Part shown: in pieces, positions 1 through 7,529 of the stretch
Layout: each line of letters begins with the position of its first letter
Numbering within the stretch: the stretch's first letter is position 1
NCBI GenBank assembly: GCA_003153655.1
Contig: PMAK01000052.1
Span: forward strand, 37,128 to 58,168
Source: Phycisphaerales bacterium
GTDB taxonomy: Bacteria > Planctomycetota > Phycisphaerae > Tepidisphaerales > Tepidisphaeraceae
Direction of reading: 5' to 3'
Length of the DNA stretch: 21,041 bases
Made by a program: the position numbers and the translations under genes
The notes under the pieces: model-generated
Told to the model about the DNA's origin: nothing
What the model saw: the letters and a program-made list of their open reading frames with translations, nothing else
Databases searched by the model: none

Positions 1-529
1 ATACCGCAACAAGCCTGCGTCCCAATCGGCGTACGGCCCGGCTAATCGCGCTCGAGCCGATCCGCGCCACCGTCCGATCCACAACGCTGGTGAATTCATC
101 CACAACCGCCAACTCAGGCATTTCCGCAAGCGTCCGAGCCAGGCTGACACGGAACTGCTCGCCGTTGCTGAGAAGACGAAACGGCCGAAGCCACGCCGGC
201 GGTGAACTGAAGCCAACACTTCCAAGCAATTGCGTGATCTCACGAACACCCATGGTCGCCGGAAAGCTGTCCAGGATGCTCTGGTCCTCCGACCAATCCC
301 ACCTCTCAACCACCCAATCGCCGAATGCCCGTCGCGCAATCGTTGTTTTGCCCGATCCGCTCGGCCCGACGATCACCCCAACGCTCCACGCATCCTGCAC
401 CGACGGCACTTCGACGGAGAATGACGATTGAGATCCACACCCCACCGGCAGATCAAACATCCCCGCCACCTGCCGCACACGAAAACTTTCCCGCAGCGGA
501 CAATCTACTACAGCGTGAACAGTCGGCAT
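1..529 (-). CDS. ABC-type ATPase resembling the ATPase-acetyltransferase family COG2401 (partial, runs off left edge)
   Basis: I translated this frame directly; 176 residues are visible and the gene continues past position 1. It has a complete nucleotide-binding core: Walker A GPSGSGKTT at residues 55-63, the ABC signature LSNGEQFR at about 120-127, and Walker B AVVDEF at 141-146 with catalytic Glu145. There is no membrane segment, so it is not an obvious transporter. The altered signature and the DEFTSVVDR context recall COG2401, in which the ATPase is fused to a GNAT acetyltransferase domain; that domain would lie outside the window. The ATG is at 529, preceded by GAAGGG, and overlaps the end of the ParB-like gene by 22 bases, which suggests translational coupling. 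The phage-module setting suggests DNA metabolism or modification. The ATPase fold is firm; the family assignment is from memory and less sure. Confidence 0.75.
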   Translation of the reverse strand, partial: MPTVHAVVDCPLRESFRVRQVAGMFDLPVGCGSQSSFSVEVPSVQDAWSVGVIVGPSGSGKTTIARRAFGDWVVERWDWSEDQSILDSFPATMGVREITQLLGSVGFSSPPAWLRPFRLLSNGEQFRVSLARTLAEMPELAVVDEFTSVVDRTVARIGSSAISRAVRRLGRRLVAV

Positions 530-1026
530 GGATACCCTTCGGCCTTCAATCGCTCGTACAATTGCTTCTGCCCGTTTTCGTCACCGCACTCAGCAACTAC
601 CTCAAACAAGTCGTGAATCTCCGTCGTCGGCACAACAAAATCTTCTGTATCTTCAACGAACTTCTGCAATTCATCCTCTGTAAATCCGACATCTCCCAAT
701 TCGTCATTTGAAAGTTGGCTGCTCAGGGTCAACGGATCCCATTCAGCCAATTCCGCCGTGCGATTGTCCGCAATCGCGTAGGCCGTCAATTCCATCGTTG
801 GAAGATCAGAACGGACGACGTCGATATGCGACCAGCCCAACGCTTTGGCTCCCGCGAACTGTCCGTTACCTGCCCGAACGACTCCACCCGAATCAACGAC
901 GATCGGCTTTTGCTGCCCAAACCGCCGAAGACTCTCCATGATCGCATCCAGGTTCCGCTTCCCGTGCTTACGCGCGTTTGCCGGGTCAGGACGTAAGCTG
1001 TCGATGGCCACGGTTTCTACATTCAT
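508..1026 (-). CDS. ParB/Srx-fold phage protein
   Basis: The product has 172 residues. Residues 3-70 follow the ParB N-terminal pattern: an IDSLRPDPANAR opening, an LDAIMESLRRFGQQKPIVV helix-strand unit, and GNGQ at 53-56 where ParB-like proteins carry the phosphate-binding motif. The ADNRTAELAEWD segment (86-97) is typical of phage ParB-like proteins found beside terminases or DNA methyltransferases. The frame is open further upstream, but the ATG at 1026 is preferred because GGAG lies about 10 bases before it and the ParB fold starts immediately. It sits 19 bases after the Gp36-like gene and overlaps the ABC-type ATPase gene. It lacks a recognisable DNA-binding HTH domain, so plasmid-style partitioning is unlikely. 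A nucleotide- or DNA-directed phage role is inferred. Confidence 0.85.
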   Translation of the reverse strand: MNVETVAIDSLRPDPANARKHGKRNLDAIMESLRRFGQQKPIVVDSGGVVRAGNGQFAGAKALGWSHIDVVRSDLPTMELTAYAIADNRTAELAEWDPLTLSSQLSNDELGDVGFTEDELQKFVEDTEDFVVPTTEIHDLFEVVAECGDENGQKQLYERLKAEGYPCRLFTL

Positions 1027-1045
1027 CGAGAATATTCTCCAGTTG

Positions 1046-1492
1046 CTAGTATCCCGTGGGAGCCGTCGCGGCCGGCCAGCGGCGCGCCGCATCGAGTTTT
1101 TCGTTGCCGCGATATCGAAGCATTTCCACCTCCACCTGCGACTGTAGTTGAGCAATGCGATCTCCTTCCGAGCCGTCATCGCGAAGTCCACGCGATTGAT
1201 ACAGCCACGCCCCCGCAATCACCGCTGCCCATCGCGTAACCAGGGCAACATCCGTCCCGATCGGGGAAAGCGGCGTTACATAATTTCCGAAATTCGCGAA
1301 CGTGCTGATGATCTTCCCATCGGCGAAATCCAGCGCCTGTTGAATGCGTGAAACGTCCGCGGCGGTTTGTGAATTATCCAACTGTGACCAGACACGCACG
1401 TTGTCAATTCCAAATTGAGACTCGACATCCCCCTGAGCGGCGTAGCGTCCAGAGGCGAATCCGGCGCTGATAGGCGACGCGGTAACAGGCAT
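1046..1492 (-). CDS. Phage Gp36-like (DUF1320) head-tail protein
   Basis: The product has 148 residues. The N-terminal half resembles the DUF1320/Gp36 pattern: a Y/F-A-x-Q-x-D-(V/M)-E-x-x-F-G opening (AAQGDVESQFGIDNV), then a helix containing IQQALDFADGKIISTF, a Y-V-T-P-L segment, and an Ala-rich helix (VTRWAAVIAGAWLYQSRG). Members of this family lie in Mu-like and siphophage head modules and are thought to act in head completion or head-tail joining. The ATG at 1492 has AAAGGG a few bases upstream. It is 19 bases downstream of the 246-residue gene and 19 bases before the ParB-like gene, so all appear co-transcribed. This gene is the best single indication that the block is phage-derived. The family call is by pattern memory. 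Confidence 0.65.
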   Translation of the reverse strand: MPVTASPISAGFASGRYAAQGDVESQFGIDNVRVWSQLDNSQTAADVSRIQQALDFADGKIISTFANFGNYVTPLSPIGTDVALVTRWAAVIAGAWLYQSRGLRDDGSEGDRIAQLQSQVEVEMLRYRGNEKLDAARRWPAATAPTGY

Positions 1493-1511
1493 GTGCCATC
1501 CCTTTCATTTA

Positions 1512-2252
1512 CTAAACCGAAAAAGCGGGCGACACGTCCGGGCCGTCAGCGCCGACTTTCGTGAACACAGCGACATACGTGCCGCTTTGAACAAACGCGG
1601 GAGACACCCATCGTCCGTCCGACCCCGTCACGGCTGTCGCCTGGACAAGATCAGGCTGCGCGGGCCAGTTGGTCGCCAGATAGATCAGCACCTGCGCCTC
1701 CTCAACGCCATTTCCATTGCCGTCTACGTAGCGAAGATTGTCTGTTCCGCCTGTATTTTGATTGATCGCGATCGGGCCGCCGCCCGTGCCGGCATTTCCC
1801 GAACTCACGCTTGGCAATCCGCCATTCAGCGAGACCGCGGTGCTGTTCCACTGTGTGACATTCCCATTCACATTGCTGCCGCTCATCGCGACGCTTGTAG
1901 CGTTTGCAGCATTCGACGCTAGCGGAAATGATTCCGCCGCTCCCGTCCAGTAAATCGTCCCACCGATCATGCCGTTGCTTGGGTCCGTAGACGCGGGAGA
2001 GCTGCCGGTTTGCTGCCGGAACAGCACGTGGTACGCCCCCGCCACCGTGATCGCGGCTGGGAAATTCCCCTCATATATACCGGTGGTGGATTGCTCCGTA
2101 GCGGCGGTTGCGTATTGCGCCCAATCTCCGGACACAGGAGACTCAAAGACTCCGCTATCCGTGCGCCATGTCTGGCCTGCCGCATTCAGGATGACGGCAT
2201 ACACCGTCGCCCCGGAGACAAATGGTGTTTTAAGTTCTTTAGCCATGTCCAT
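1512..2252 (-). CDS. Hypothetical phage structural protein
   Basis: The product has 246 residues, is Gly/Ser/Thr/Asn-rich, and has no hydrophobic export signal. The N-terminal third (FVSGATVYAVILNAAGQTW with an IYEGNFPAAITVAGAYHVLF strand pattern) and the C-terminal third (VQATAVTGSDGRWVSPAFVQSGTYVAVFTK) look like beta-sandwich units joined by a flexible linker rich in Asn and Gly. This composition suits a virion or tail-associated protein. I do not recognise a named family. The ATG at 2252 lies three bases after the stop of the previous gene; a GTG at 2255 and an ATG at 2246 are alternatives, and no ribosome site clearly separates them. Its place between a fibre-like module and a head-tail gene supports a structural role. 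Confidence 0.7.
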   Translation of the reverse strand: MDMAKELKTPFVSGATVYAVILNAAGQTWRTDSGVFESPVSGDWAQYATAATEQSTTGIYEGNFPAAITVAGAYHVLFRQQTGSSPASTDPSNGMIGGTIYWTGAAESFPLASNAANATSVAMSGSNVNGNVTQWNSTAVSLNGGLPSVSSGNAGTGGGPIAINQNTGGTDNLRYVDGNGNGVEEAQVLIYLATNWPAQPDLVQATAVTGSDGRWVSPAFVQSGTYVAVFTKVGADGPDVSPAFSV

Positions 2253-2255
2253 CAC

Positions 2256-2582
2256 TCACGAAGTTGGTGGTGTCAATGTGACTGATCCGTCGCTATTGGC
2301 CGTTATGGTCCATCCCGTCGGCACGGGATTCGGCGCCGTGCCTGAAATCGTGCCGATTAATCCGCAGAGAAGGCCCGACAGTTGAAACAAATTTGCCGCG
2401 TTCGTCCCAAATGCGGCCACAACCTGCTGCGGCGTCGCGCCGGAATTATTCCAAACCAGGTCCGAACCGTCCGTCAGAAGGCCATTCAAACGATTGAACT
2501 CCAATTGAATGCGAGCCCAAAATGAGTTCACGCTGATCGTCAGCGGACTCACCGGAGAACTAGAAAGATCGATCGGCGGCAT
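2256..2582 (-). CDS. Small hypothetical phage protein
   Basis: The product has 108 residues. It contains an amphipathic segment (SFWARIQLEFNRLNGLL), a TPQQVVAAFGTNAANLFQLSGLLCGLI helix pair, and a short Gly/Thr-rich C-terminal beta segment. The TPQQV...GTxAAxLF pattern is one I associate with small unnamed proteins in phage structural clusters; I cannot name a function. The frame is open to 2636, but the ATG at 2582 is chosen because GGGAGAGGGG lies directly upstream. Its stop is immediately followed by the start of the 246-residue gene, indicating tight coupling. Confidence 0.7.
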   Translation of the reverse strand: MPPIDLSSSPVSPLTISVNSFWARIQLEFNRLNGLLTDGSDLVWNNSGATPQQVVAAFGTNAANLFQLSGLLCGLIGTISGTAPNPVPTGWTITANSDGSVTLTPPTS

Positions 2583-2637
2583 AAAAATCCCCTCTCCCAC
2601 CTTAGCCCTCCGGTGATTTACCGGGGGGGAAGACAAC

Positions 2638-4473
2638 CTAAAGCCCGTTGATAAACCCAGTCATGTCCCACATGGAATTGTCAGCGTCATACTGAAACGT
2701 CAGATAAGCCCGCTTCCCCGCCGCAACAGTACTGAGCGTGGTCGATCCAGCATTGAAACTACTCCCCAAAGACAGCGTCATTGCCGTGCTGCCCGAATTT
2801 GTGTTTTTGATTCGATATCGCGCCTCCATGCCATCGGTCGTCGCGGCCGCCCCAATGCCGGCCGCGTTGCTCGGGTTGTTGATGGCCAACGTATTCGCCG
2901 TCAAAGTGCCGGCATCAACCGCTACCTCGAATTGATTGCCGTTCGAGCCGGCGTAGGGTGAAACAGCGCTGGAGGTAACCGCCAGGCTGGAAATCGCTTT
3001 GCCGCTCGGCGATGGCAGAAACGTAACCGTCGCCGTCGAGACTCCCATCAGATTCGGATCGAACGTGTTTCCGGCCCCGATCTTGACCGTGCTACCCGTC
3101 CCGCCCACGCCGATCGAGTTGTAGCTTGCCGTCGTAATCAGTGACGGGGAGATATTCGGAATATTGAAATTGACCGTCGTGCCGTACATCTCGAAATTGA
3201 TCGCCCCAAAAGTCGAGATCGACACGCCGGCATAGACTCCGATCGCTCCCACCGTCGTGCTCAATGTATCTGTGACCGAAAGTAGACAATTGAACAATCG
3301 GATTTTCGTTGGAGCGCCCGTAATGCATCGAAGGATGCTCGATCCTCCACTCTTCTTTGTCGGCAAAAACTGGCAGTCATAAATATCAATCGTGATAGGC
3401 CAAACGGTCGAATCCACCGCGGCAATCTGAAACGTGTCATAGTTGCTCGCAAAGATGCAGTCTCGCAGCTCCACACTCACCGCGGAATAGAACCCCGTTT
3501 TGTTCCCCATGTAGAAGCCATCGATGTCGCCGGTGGCCCGAAGCCTCCTCAGATAAAACTGTGTCGAAGTCTGCGTGCTTCCGCTGGTTGCACTCGCCTG
3601 AAAACCAACCGGTGGAATGTTGTGGCCATTGGCTGAATTGATCGTCAAATCGGAAACAACTGTCCCGGTTCCAACAACGATGGCCGGTCCCTGGCCGGCT
3701 GCGCCCGTGCAATTCAAGACGGTAATATCCATCCCCGATCCAACCAGGCTCACTCCGTTGGGGCAAACGACCTGCGTAATACTGTAGCTGCCGGGCCCCA
3801 CGAAAACGCACGCCCCCGAAGGCGCCACCGAAAGCGCGTGAGCGATTGTCGCAAACGGCCCGACGTCCGTCCCATTTCCTCGGGTGTCACTGCCGTTAAC
3901 CGCATCGACATAGATTGCCTGGGCCGCGCTAAAGGTGGACTTAATGAAATTCCCGTTAAAATCCACATAGCTCAGATTAGATCCATCGAAGAACGATGCG
4001 ATATATCTCTTGCCGGTGGTAGTTCCGTTGAACGAACCGCCGATCACTGCACCGATCGCCGTGACCGATCCTGAAACGGAGAGGGATGACGCAAGGTTAA
4101 CGCCCTCAATCGTGCCGGAACTCCCAGAGATCGTGGAATTGATCAGCAGCGTGGCAACGTCCATCGTGACATTGCCGCTGCCGTCGCCGCCTAGATCGGC
4201 AACTGCGTCGATCTGCATTCCATTGACGCCCAGATTCAGCGTCACACCGCCGAGCGACACAGACTCTTCGGTGACAGCCAGCGCCACGTTGCCCAAATCA
4301 TCCAGGAGATTGAGCGGCCGATCCGAGCCGCTGTTGATGACCTGAATCCGGATATTGCCGGCACTGTCTTTGACATTGCCGAAGTAATCCAGGTCATGGC
4401 CGCCAAGATTCAACGCGCCACCGAGCGTACCGCCGGAGAGCGGAAGAAATTGTCCAATGTATCCACCCAACAT
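2638..4473 (-). CDS. Tail-fibre-like parallel beta-helix protein (DUF1565-like)
   Basis: The product has 611 residues. The N-terminus (FLPLSGGTLGGALNLGGHDL, residues 9-28) matches the repeat style of phage tail fibres. Residues 187-260 (AIYVDAVNGSDTRGNGT, then PFATIAHAL and a GPGSY strand turn) match the DUF1565 entry into a right-handed parallel beta-helix. The following ~200 residues consist of short V/I/L-rich strands with Asn/Gly turns, and the C-terminal ~100 residues look like a capping domain. Such proteins bind or cut cell-surface glycans; no catalytic residues can be assigned from sequence alone. There is no signal peptide, unlike the neighbouring beta-helix gene upstream. The ATG at 4473 has GAAGGGAAG upstream at a longer than usual spacing. 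Confidence 0.75.
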   Translation of the reverse strand: MLGGYIGQFLPLSGGTLGGALNLGGHDLDYFGNVKDSAGNIRIQVINSGSDRPLNLLDDLGNVALAVTEESVSLGGVTLNLGVNGMQIDAVADLGGDGSGNVTMDVATLLINSTISGSSGTIEGVNLASSLSVSGSVTAIGAVIGGSFNGTTTGKRYIASFFDGSNLSYVDFNGNFIKSTFSAAQAIYVDAVNGSDTRGNGTDVGPFATIAHALSVAPSGACVFVGPGSYSITQVVCPNGVSLVGSGMDITVLNCTGAAGQGPAIVVGTGTVVSDLTINSANGHNIPPVGFQASATSGSTQTSTQFYLRRLRATGDIDGFYMGNKTGFYSAVSVELRDCIFASNYDTFQIAAVDSTVWPITIDIYDCQFLPTKKSGGSSILRCITGAPTKIRLFNCLLSVTDTLSTTVGAIGVYAGVSISTFGAINFEMYGTTVNFNIPNISPSLITTASYNSIGVGGTGSTVKIGAGNTFDPNLMGVSTATVTFLPSPSGKAISSLAVTSSAVSPYAGSNGNQFEVAVDAGTLTANTLAINNPSNAAGIGAAATTDGMEARYRIKNTNSGSTAMTLSLGSSFNAGSTTLSTVAAGKRAYLTFQYDADNSMWDMTGFINGL

Positions 4474-4518
4474 GTGCGCCCAGCTTCCCTTCTGTTTGTC
4501 GTCCCAAGGAAAAATCCC

Positions 4519-6372
4519 CTATTGGGCTACCTGAAACCCCGCTTGAATCCAATTCACCACGGCTTCCGCCGTCAATCGATTATCCCACTGGCCGCTCCAC
4601 TGATTTTCCATCGCGGAAAGCAGCGAAGGCCCGTCCGTCACCCCAGCTATGCCCAACGTTTTGGCGTAGCTTGAAACCGTGCGTGTCGGATCGACATAAT
4701 GCGGAATCGTACCCGTCACTCCAACCACGCCCGCTTGCGGTGAGCCCGTCGAACCCGTCACACCCGGCAGATAGCAACCCGAGTAAGTGATCGTCACCGC
4801 CGGCGGCCCGTCCTGGTCAATCGCGTTCGGCGCACTCGTCGAAGTTCCCGACCAGGTAAACCAGTTATAGACCTTGCAATTGGTCAGCGTCGCAACCGTT
4901 GCAAGAGATGTCAGTTGCTTGGCCGGCTCCGCTGCATGAACCCCCAGGGCAAAGCCGCTGTTAATCGTATCCGGCTTGTTAATGACGGTTACCGTATCCA
5001 TCGTTCCGGCCGGAGCGCAATCCAGGAAAATGCCCCATCCCCGGGATGCTCCGGAATTGCCCGGAACAAGCGACAAAGCCGAACCCGCTGTGCCGCTATC
5101 GAACTCCCCGCCGCCCCCATCCACCACGATATTGTGAAACAGCGATTGATAGACGCCCAAATACCCGCCGATTGGATTGGCCAGGAACAAACAAGTATCA
5201 GCCAACCCGCCGGCATCACCCTCTAGCCCCTCGGAATCCGCACGGGCGAACAAACAGTCGATGTGCCGATGTTGCGGGTCAATCACCTCGGCCGGCGGAT
5301 TGATCGCCGTATACCAATCGTGTTCTCGTCCCTCAGGATCATTCTTGGGCGCAGCCGTCGAATTCCAGCCGTTGTTATCAAACAGGCTGTCCACCACCAG
5401 AAGATCATGGACGTGGTAATCGTACGAGCCGAAAAACGCTCCATAGTTAAACGCGCAGACGCATCGCCGCACGATGACGGTGTTCATCGCGTAACTGGCG
5501 GCGCTCTCAATGTCGAGCATCTTCTGGAAGAACCGTCCGCGGCAATCCTCGACCAGAATATGATCGCTCGCCCCGCCCCACGATTGGTCCACCATCGTGA
5601 TGCAGCCGGTCTGGCTGGTGTTCGATTTGTCATAGGTGGGCGAAGCGGGGTCGCGCTGATCGGCATAAAAATCGAGCCCATCAATGATGACGTAATGAAT
5701 CGCCGCGCCCCACGCGTGCGTCCCGTTCGGCGCTCCGGCGATGCCCAGCCCATTTAGCAGCACCGGACGCGGCAGCGAATGATCCAAAAATCCGTTGCCC
5801 CCGATGCGCCCCACGATCAGGTATTTACTTGCCGTTCCGGTGGCGCCGCAAATATTGTTGTTGACCACGGAAGCCGAATACGTCCCGCCATCCCGGAACA
5901 GCACGCAATGCGATCCGTTGGCAATCGCGGCATTTTGCGCGGTGTTAAAATCACCGTAATCACTGGCCAAATGCCCCGGCGTCGCCGCGGTGGAAATCAC
6001 GCACGCATTCGCTGGAATATACGAAGTCAGATCCACAAACCCATTTGCATCCTTCGGAAAAGTCGCCAGCCACGCATCAGACGCATAGATCTGCCCGGTC
6101 ATCCCTGGCAACCCCGAATTAGCCCCTGGTGATCTACTCGGGGCTGTCGTCAGTACCGGCTGCGTTGCCGAAATCGCACCAACGCTAGCGCCCGTCGTCG
6201 GACTCGCCGCCGCCCCCGAAGCCGTGAATTGCGTGGTGGCGGTCGCAACGACCTTCCCATTACTGTCGGTAACGTTGCTTTGAATAATATACGTCTGCGC
6301 CAATGCGCGCGCAACGAACGAAATCGCCACGATCGTCAGCAGATACCCCGGCATTCGTGCAACTGGCTTCAT
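4519..6372 (-). CDS. Secreted parallel beta-helix protein in phage-like module
   Basis: The product has 617 residues. A clear Sec-type signal peptide (MKPVARM then a hydrophobic core LLTIVAISFVARALA, likely cut before QT) opens it. The middle (about 150-480) has repeated strand-turn units with motifs such as HYVIIDGLDFYAD, HILVEDCRGRFF, NTVIVRRCVCAF and HDLLVVDSLFDNN, typical of pectate-lyase-like beta-helices. A catalytic triad cannot be assigned. The frame is open to 6540. The ATG at 6372 follows AAAGGGTG and starts at the signal peptide; an ATG at 6396 overlaps the stop of the upstream gene (ATGA) and has GGAG upstream, so it is a real alternative. A signal peptide in a gene surrounded by phage structural genes is unusual. 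Glycan binding or degradation is a guess. Confidence 0.75.
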   Translation of the reverse strand: MKPVARMPGYLLTIVAISFVARALAQTYIIQSNVTDSNGKVVATATTQFTASGAAASPTTGASVGAISATQPVLTTAPSRSPGANSGLPGMTGQIYASDAWLATFPKDANGFVDLTSYIPANACVISTAATPGHLASDYGDFNTAQNAAIANGSHCVLFRDGGTYSASVVNNNICGATGTASKYLIVGRIGGNGFLDHSLPRPVLLNGLGIAGAPNGTHAWGAAIHYVIIDGLDFYADQRDPASPTYDKSNTSQTGCITMVDQSWGGASDHILVEDCRGRFFQKMLDIESAASYAMNTVIVRRCVCAFNYGAFFGSYDYHVHDLLVVDSLFDNNGWNSTAAPKNDPEGREHDWYTAINPPAEVIDPQHRHIDCLFARADSEGLEGDAGGLADTCLFLANPIGGYLGVYQSLFHNIVVDGGGGEFDSGTAGSALSLVPGNSGASRGWGIFLDCAPAGTMDTVTVINKPDTINSGFALGVHAAEPAKQLTSLATVATLTNCKVYNWFTWSGTSTSAPNAIDQDGPPAVTITYSGCYLPGVTGSTGSPQAGVVGVTGTIPHYVDPTRTVSSYAKTLGIAGVTDGPSLLSAMENQWSGQWDNRLTAEAVVNWIQAGFQVAQ

Positions 6373-6392
6373 GCGTTCACCCTTTTCTCGTT

Positions 6393-6659
6393 TCATTTTC
6401 CCGCAACTCCGATCCACCGGAGCATCGCATCCACCACGATGGGGATCGACGCCCCCAAAAACCCAAATGCCGCGCTCCAGACGGCCAATTTTATCTTGAG
6501 CAACGTCACATCCCTCTTCACCTCCGAGAGCGCCTGCCACAATTTGTCCAGCGTATTGTCAATTCTATTCAGGCTCTTAATGACGTGCATCCGGTATTCG
6601 TCCCAGGAGCCATCATTGGACGGAAAGCCCTCCTCCGTGTGGTGACTGGGTGGTGGCAT
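6393..6659 (-). CDS. XhlA-like coiled-coil membrane protein
   Basis: The product has 88 residues. A predicted coiled-coil or long amphipathic helix (residues 21-56, with heptad-like spacing in MHVIKSLNRIDNTLDKLWQ) precedes one membrane-spanning helix at about 59-80, and the protein ends a few residues later. This layout matches XhlA-type phage lysis accessory proteins, which anchor by a C-terminal helix and work with a holin. The sequence is too short and divergent to be certain. The ATG at 6659 has no strong ribosome site. Its stop overlaps a possible start of the secreted beta-helix gene. The small lipoprotein gene lies 44 bases upstream. Confidence 0.65.
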   Translation of the reverse strand: MPPPSHHTEEGFPSNDGSWDEYRMHVIKSLNRIDNTLDKLWQALSEVKRDVTLLKIKLAVWSAAFGFLGASIPIVVDAMLRWIGVAGK

Positions 6660-6703
6660 AAATCATTAGTCCCAACTGAAGTACCCATGTTCCGCTGACG
6701 ATC

Positions 6704-7066
6704 TCACTTCCCAACCAACGGGCTCAGCCCACCTGGCGATCCCGATCCCAATGTTTGAGAAGCCGCCTGCAATCCGGTGGTCACTGCCCCAACCACCTGC
6801 TGGGCACTGGCTCTTGAAGTCACGCTATGAGTCACAATCCCGGCGATCACGCCAACCGCGCCCAGAATCGCCGCAACGGCCTGCCCCCAAGGCGCCGGAA
6901 CGGCCGCCGCGACAACCGGTGCCACTACGCTCGCGGCATCGCTGATGCTGCCCAAAGTTTGGGTAGTTGGATTATTAGGCGTCTCCAGGGACGCACAGGC
7001 CGATGCCAGGGCCAGGGCGCCGACCGCCAATGCAAGCAAACCCAATGTAATTAAGCGACTCTTCAT
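6704..7066 (-). CDS. Small predicted lipoprotein, first gene of the phage-like block
   Basis: The product has 120 residues. The N-terminus is a short basic start (MKSR), a hydrophobic core of about 17 residues, and an A-S-A-C sequence with Cys24 as a probable lipidation site. The mature part is Ala/Val/Gly-rich and contains a second hydrophobic stretch (AVAAILGAVGVIAGIV, about 65-80) that could cross or dip into a membrane. I do not recognise a family; a holin or spanin-like lysis role is conceivable from its neighbours but not shown. The ATG at 7066 is preferred because GGGAG lies five bases upstream. It is the rightmost leftward gene, so the block's promoter should lie between 7067 and about 7300, although I could not identify a convincing one. 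Confidence 0.7.
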   Translation of the reverse strand: MKSRLITLGLLALAVGALALASACASLETPNNPTTQTLGSISDAASVVAPVVAAAVPAPWGQAVAAILGAVGVIAGIVTHSVTSRASAQQVVGAVTTGLQAASQTLGSGSPGGLSPLVGK

Positions 7067-7414
7067 GAGAACTCCCAAAATGAGGTCTGTATCGAAAACA
7101 GCGGCAAGGGCGGACGCGGTAAGGAGGTGGACCGCGACAATCGCCCCGCCGCTTAGCGGTACGCTAAAATGCTTCGATTTAGTGTGGTCCCTCTATTCAA
7201 GGGTTCGTTGGGTGAAAGCTTTGGACGTGTTTTGATGAAATCCGCCAATTTTTCCAAAAAAATCTTCGCCCCCCCCCTCGAAAAGTATCGGACCCGATTG
7301 GCCGGCAAAGATCGGTTGAACCGAATGCACCGAACCTCCCCCGCATACCCCGTTACGGCTTGCCCATTTACTCATCATGCGGGCAACCAAACAAATTGCG
7401 CCGAACTTCGCAGG
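7067..7414. other. Gene-free interval at the right end of the phage-like block
   Basis: No supported gene, tRNA or attachment repeat was seen in these ~350 bases. The short open frames here have no family resemblance and no ribosome site. Content that can be named: a small inverted repeat at 7153-7167 and homopolymer runs around 7250-7280 (A and C tracts). This lies between the leftward lipoprotein gene and the rightward DUF2203 gene, so it should carry the promoter of the phage-like block. Confidence 0.5.
7153..7167. repeat. Short perfect inverted repeat, TTAGCG-N3-CGCTAA
   Basis: Two perfect 6-base arms are separated by GTA. It lies about 90 bases upstream of the lipoprotein gene start in a gene-free interval, a position that would suit an operator for the leftward phage-like operon. 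It could equally be a chance palindrome. There is no T-tract, so it is not a terminator. Confidence 0.3.
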
Positions 7415-7442
7415 TTGACAGCCGCAAATGACCGATCATAAT
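7415..7442 (+). promoter_or_regulatory. Sigma-70 type promoter upstream of the DUF2203 gene
   Basis: A perfect -35 hexamer TTGACA (7415-7420) is followed after 16 bases by CATAAT (7437-7442), five of six matches to the -10 consensus. It is the best promoter match I found in the window. Transcription would begin near 7449-7450 and give a leader of about 80 bases before the ATG at 7530. Confidence 0.6.
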
Positions 7443-7460
7443 CGACTGGTGTATTGTATT

Positions 7461-7505
7461 GCCGAGGTGGGCCACCAACCCCACGCACGGGAGCGAGCAA
7501 TCGGC
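7461..7505 (+). promoter_or_regulatory. Foldable 5' leader of the DUF2203 transcript
   Basis: Within the predicted leader, GCCGA (7461-7465) pairs perfectly with TCGGC (7501-7505), and inside it GTGGG (7467-7471) pairs with CCCAC (7480-7484). The enclosed 3' part (ACGGGAGCGAGCAA) is purine-rich. I could not match this to a known riboswitch or small RNA. No T-tract follows, so it is not a terminator. It may be a chance fold. Confidence 0.3.
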
Positions 7506-7529
7506 TCATGAAGAAAGGTAGTCTTTTCA

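Noticed and set aside
7067..7529. tRNA gene or attachment site at the right end of the phage-like block
   Set aside because: No cloverleaf, no CCA end and no direct repeat with the rest of the visible block could be found; the left end of the prophage is outside the window.
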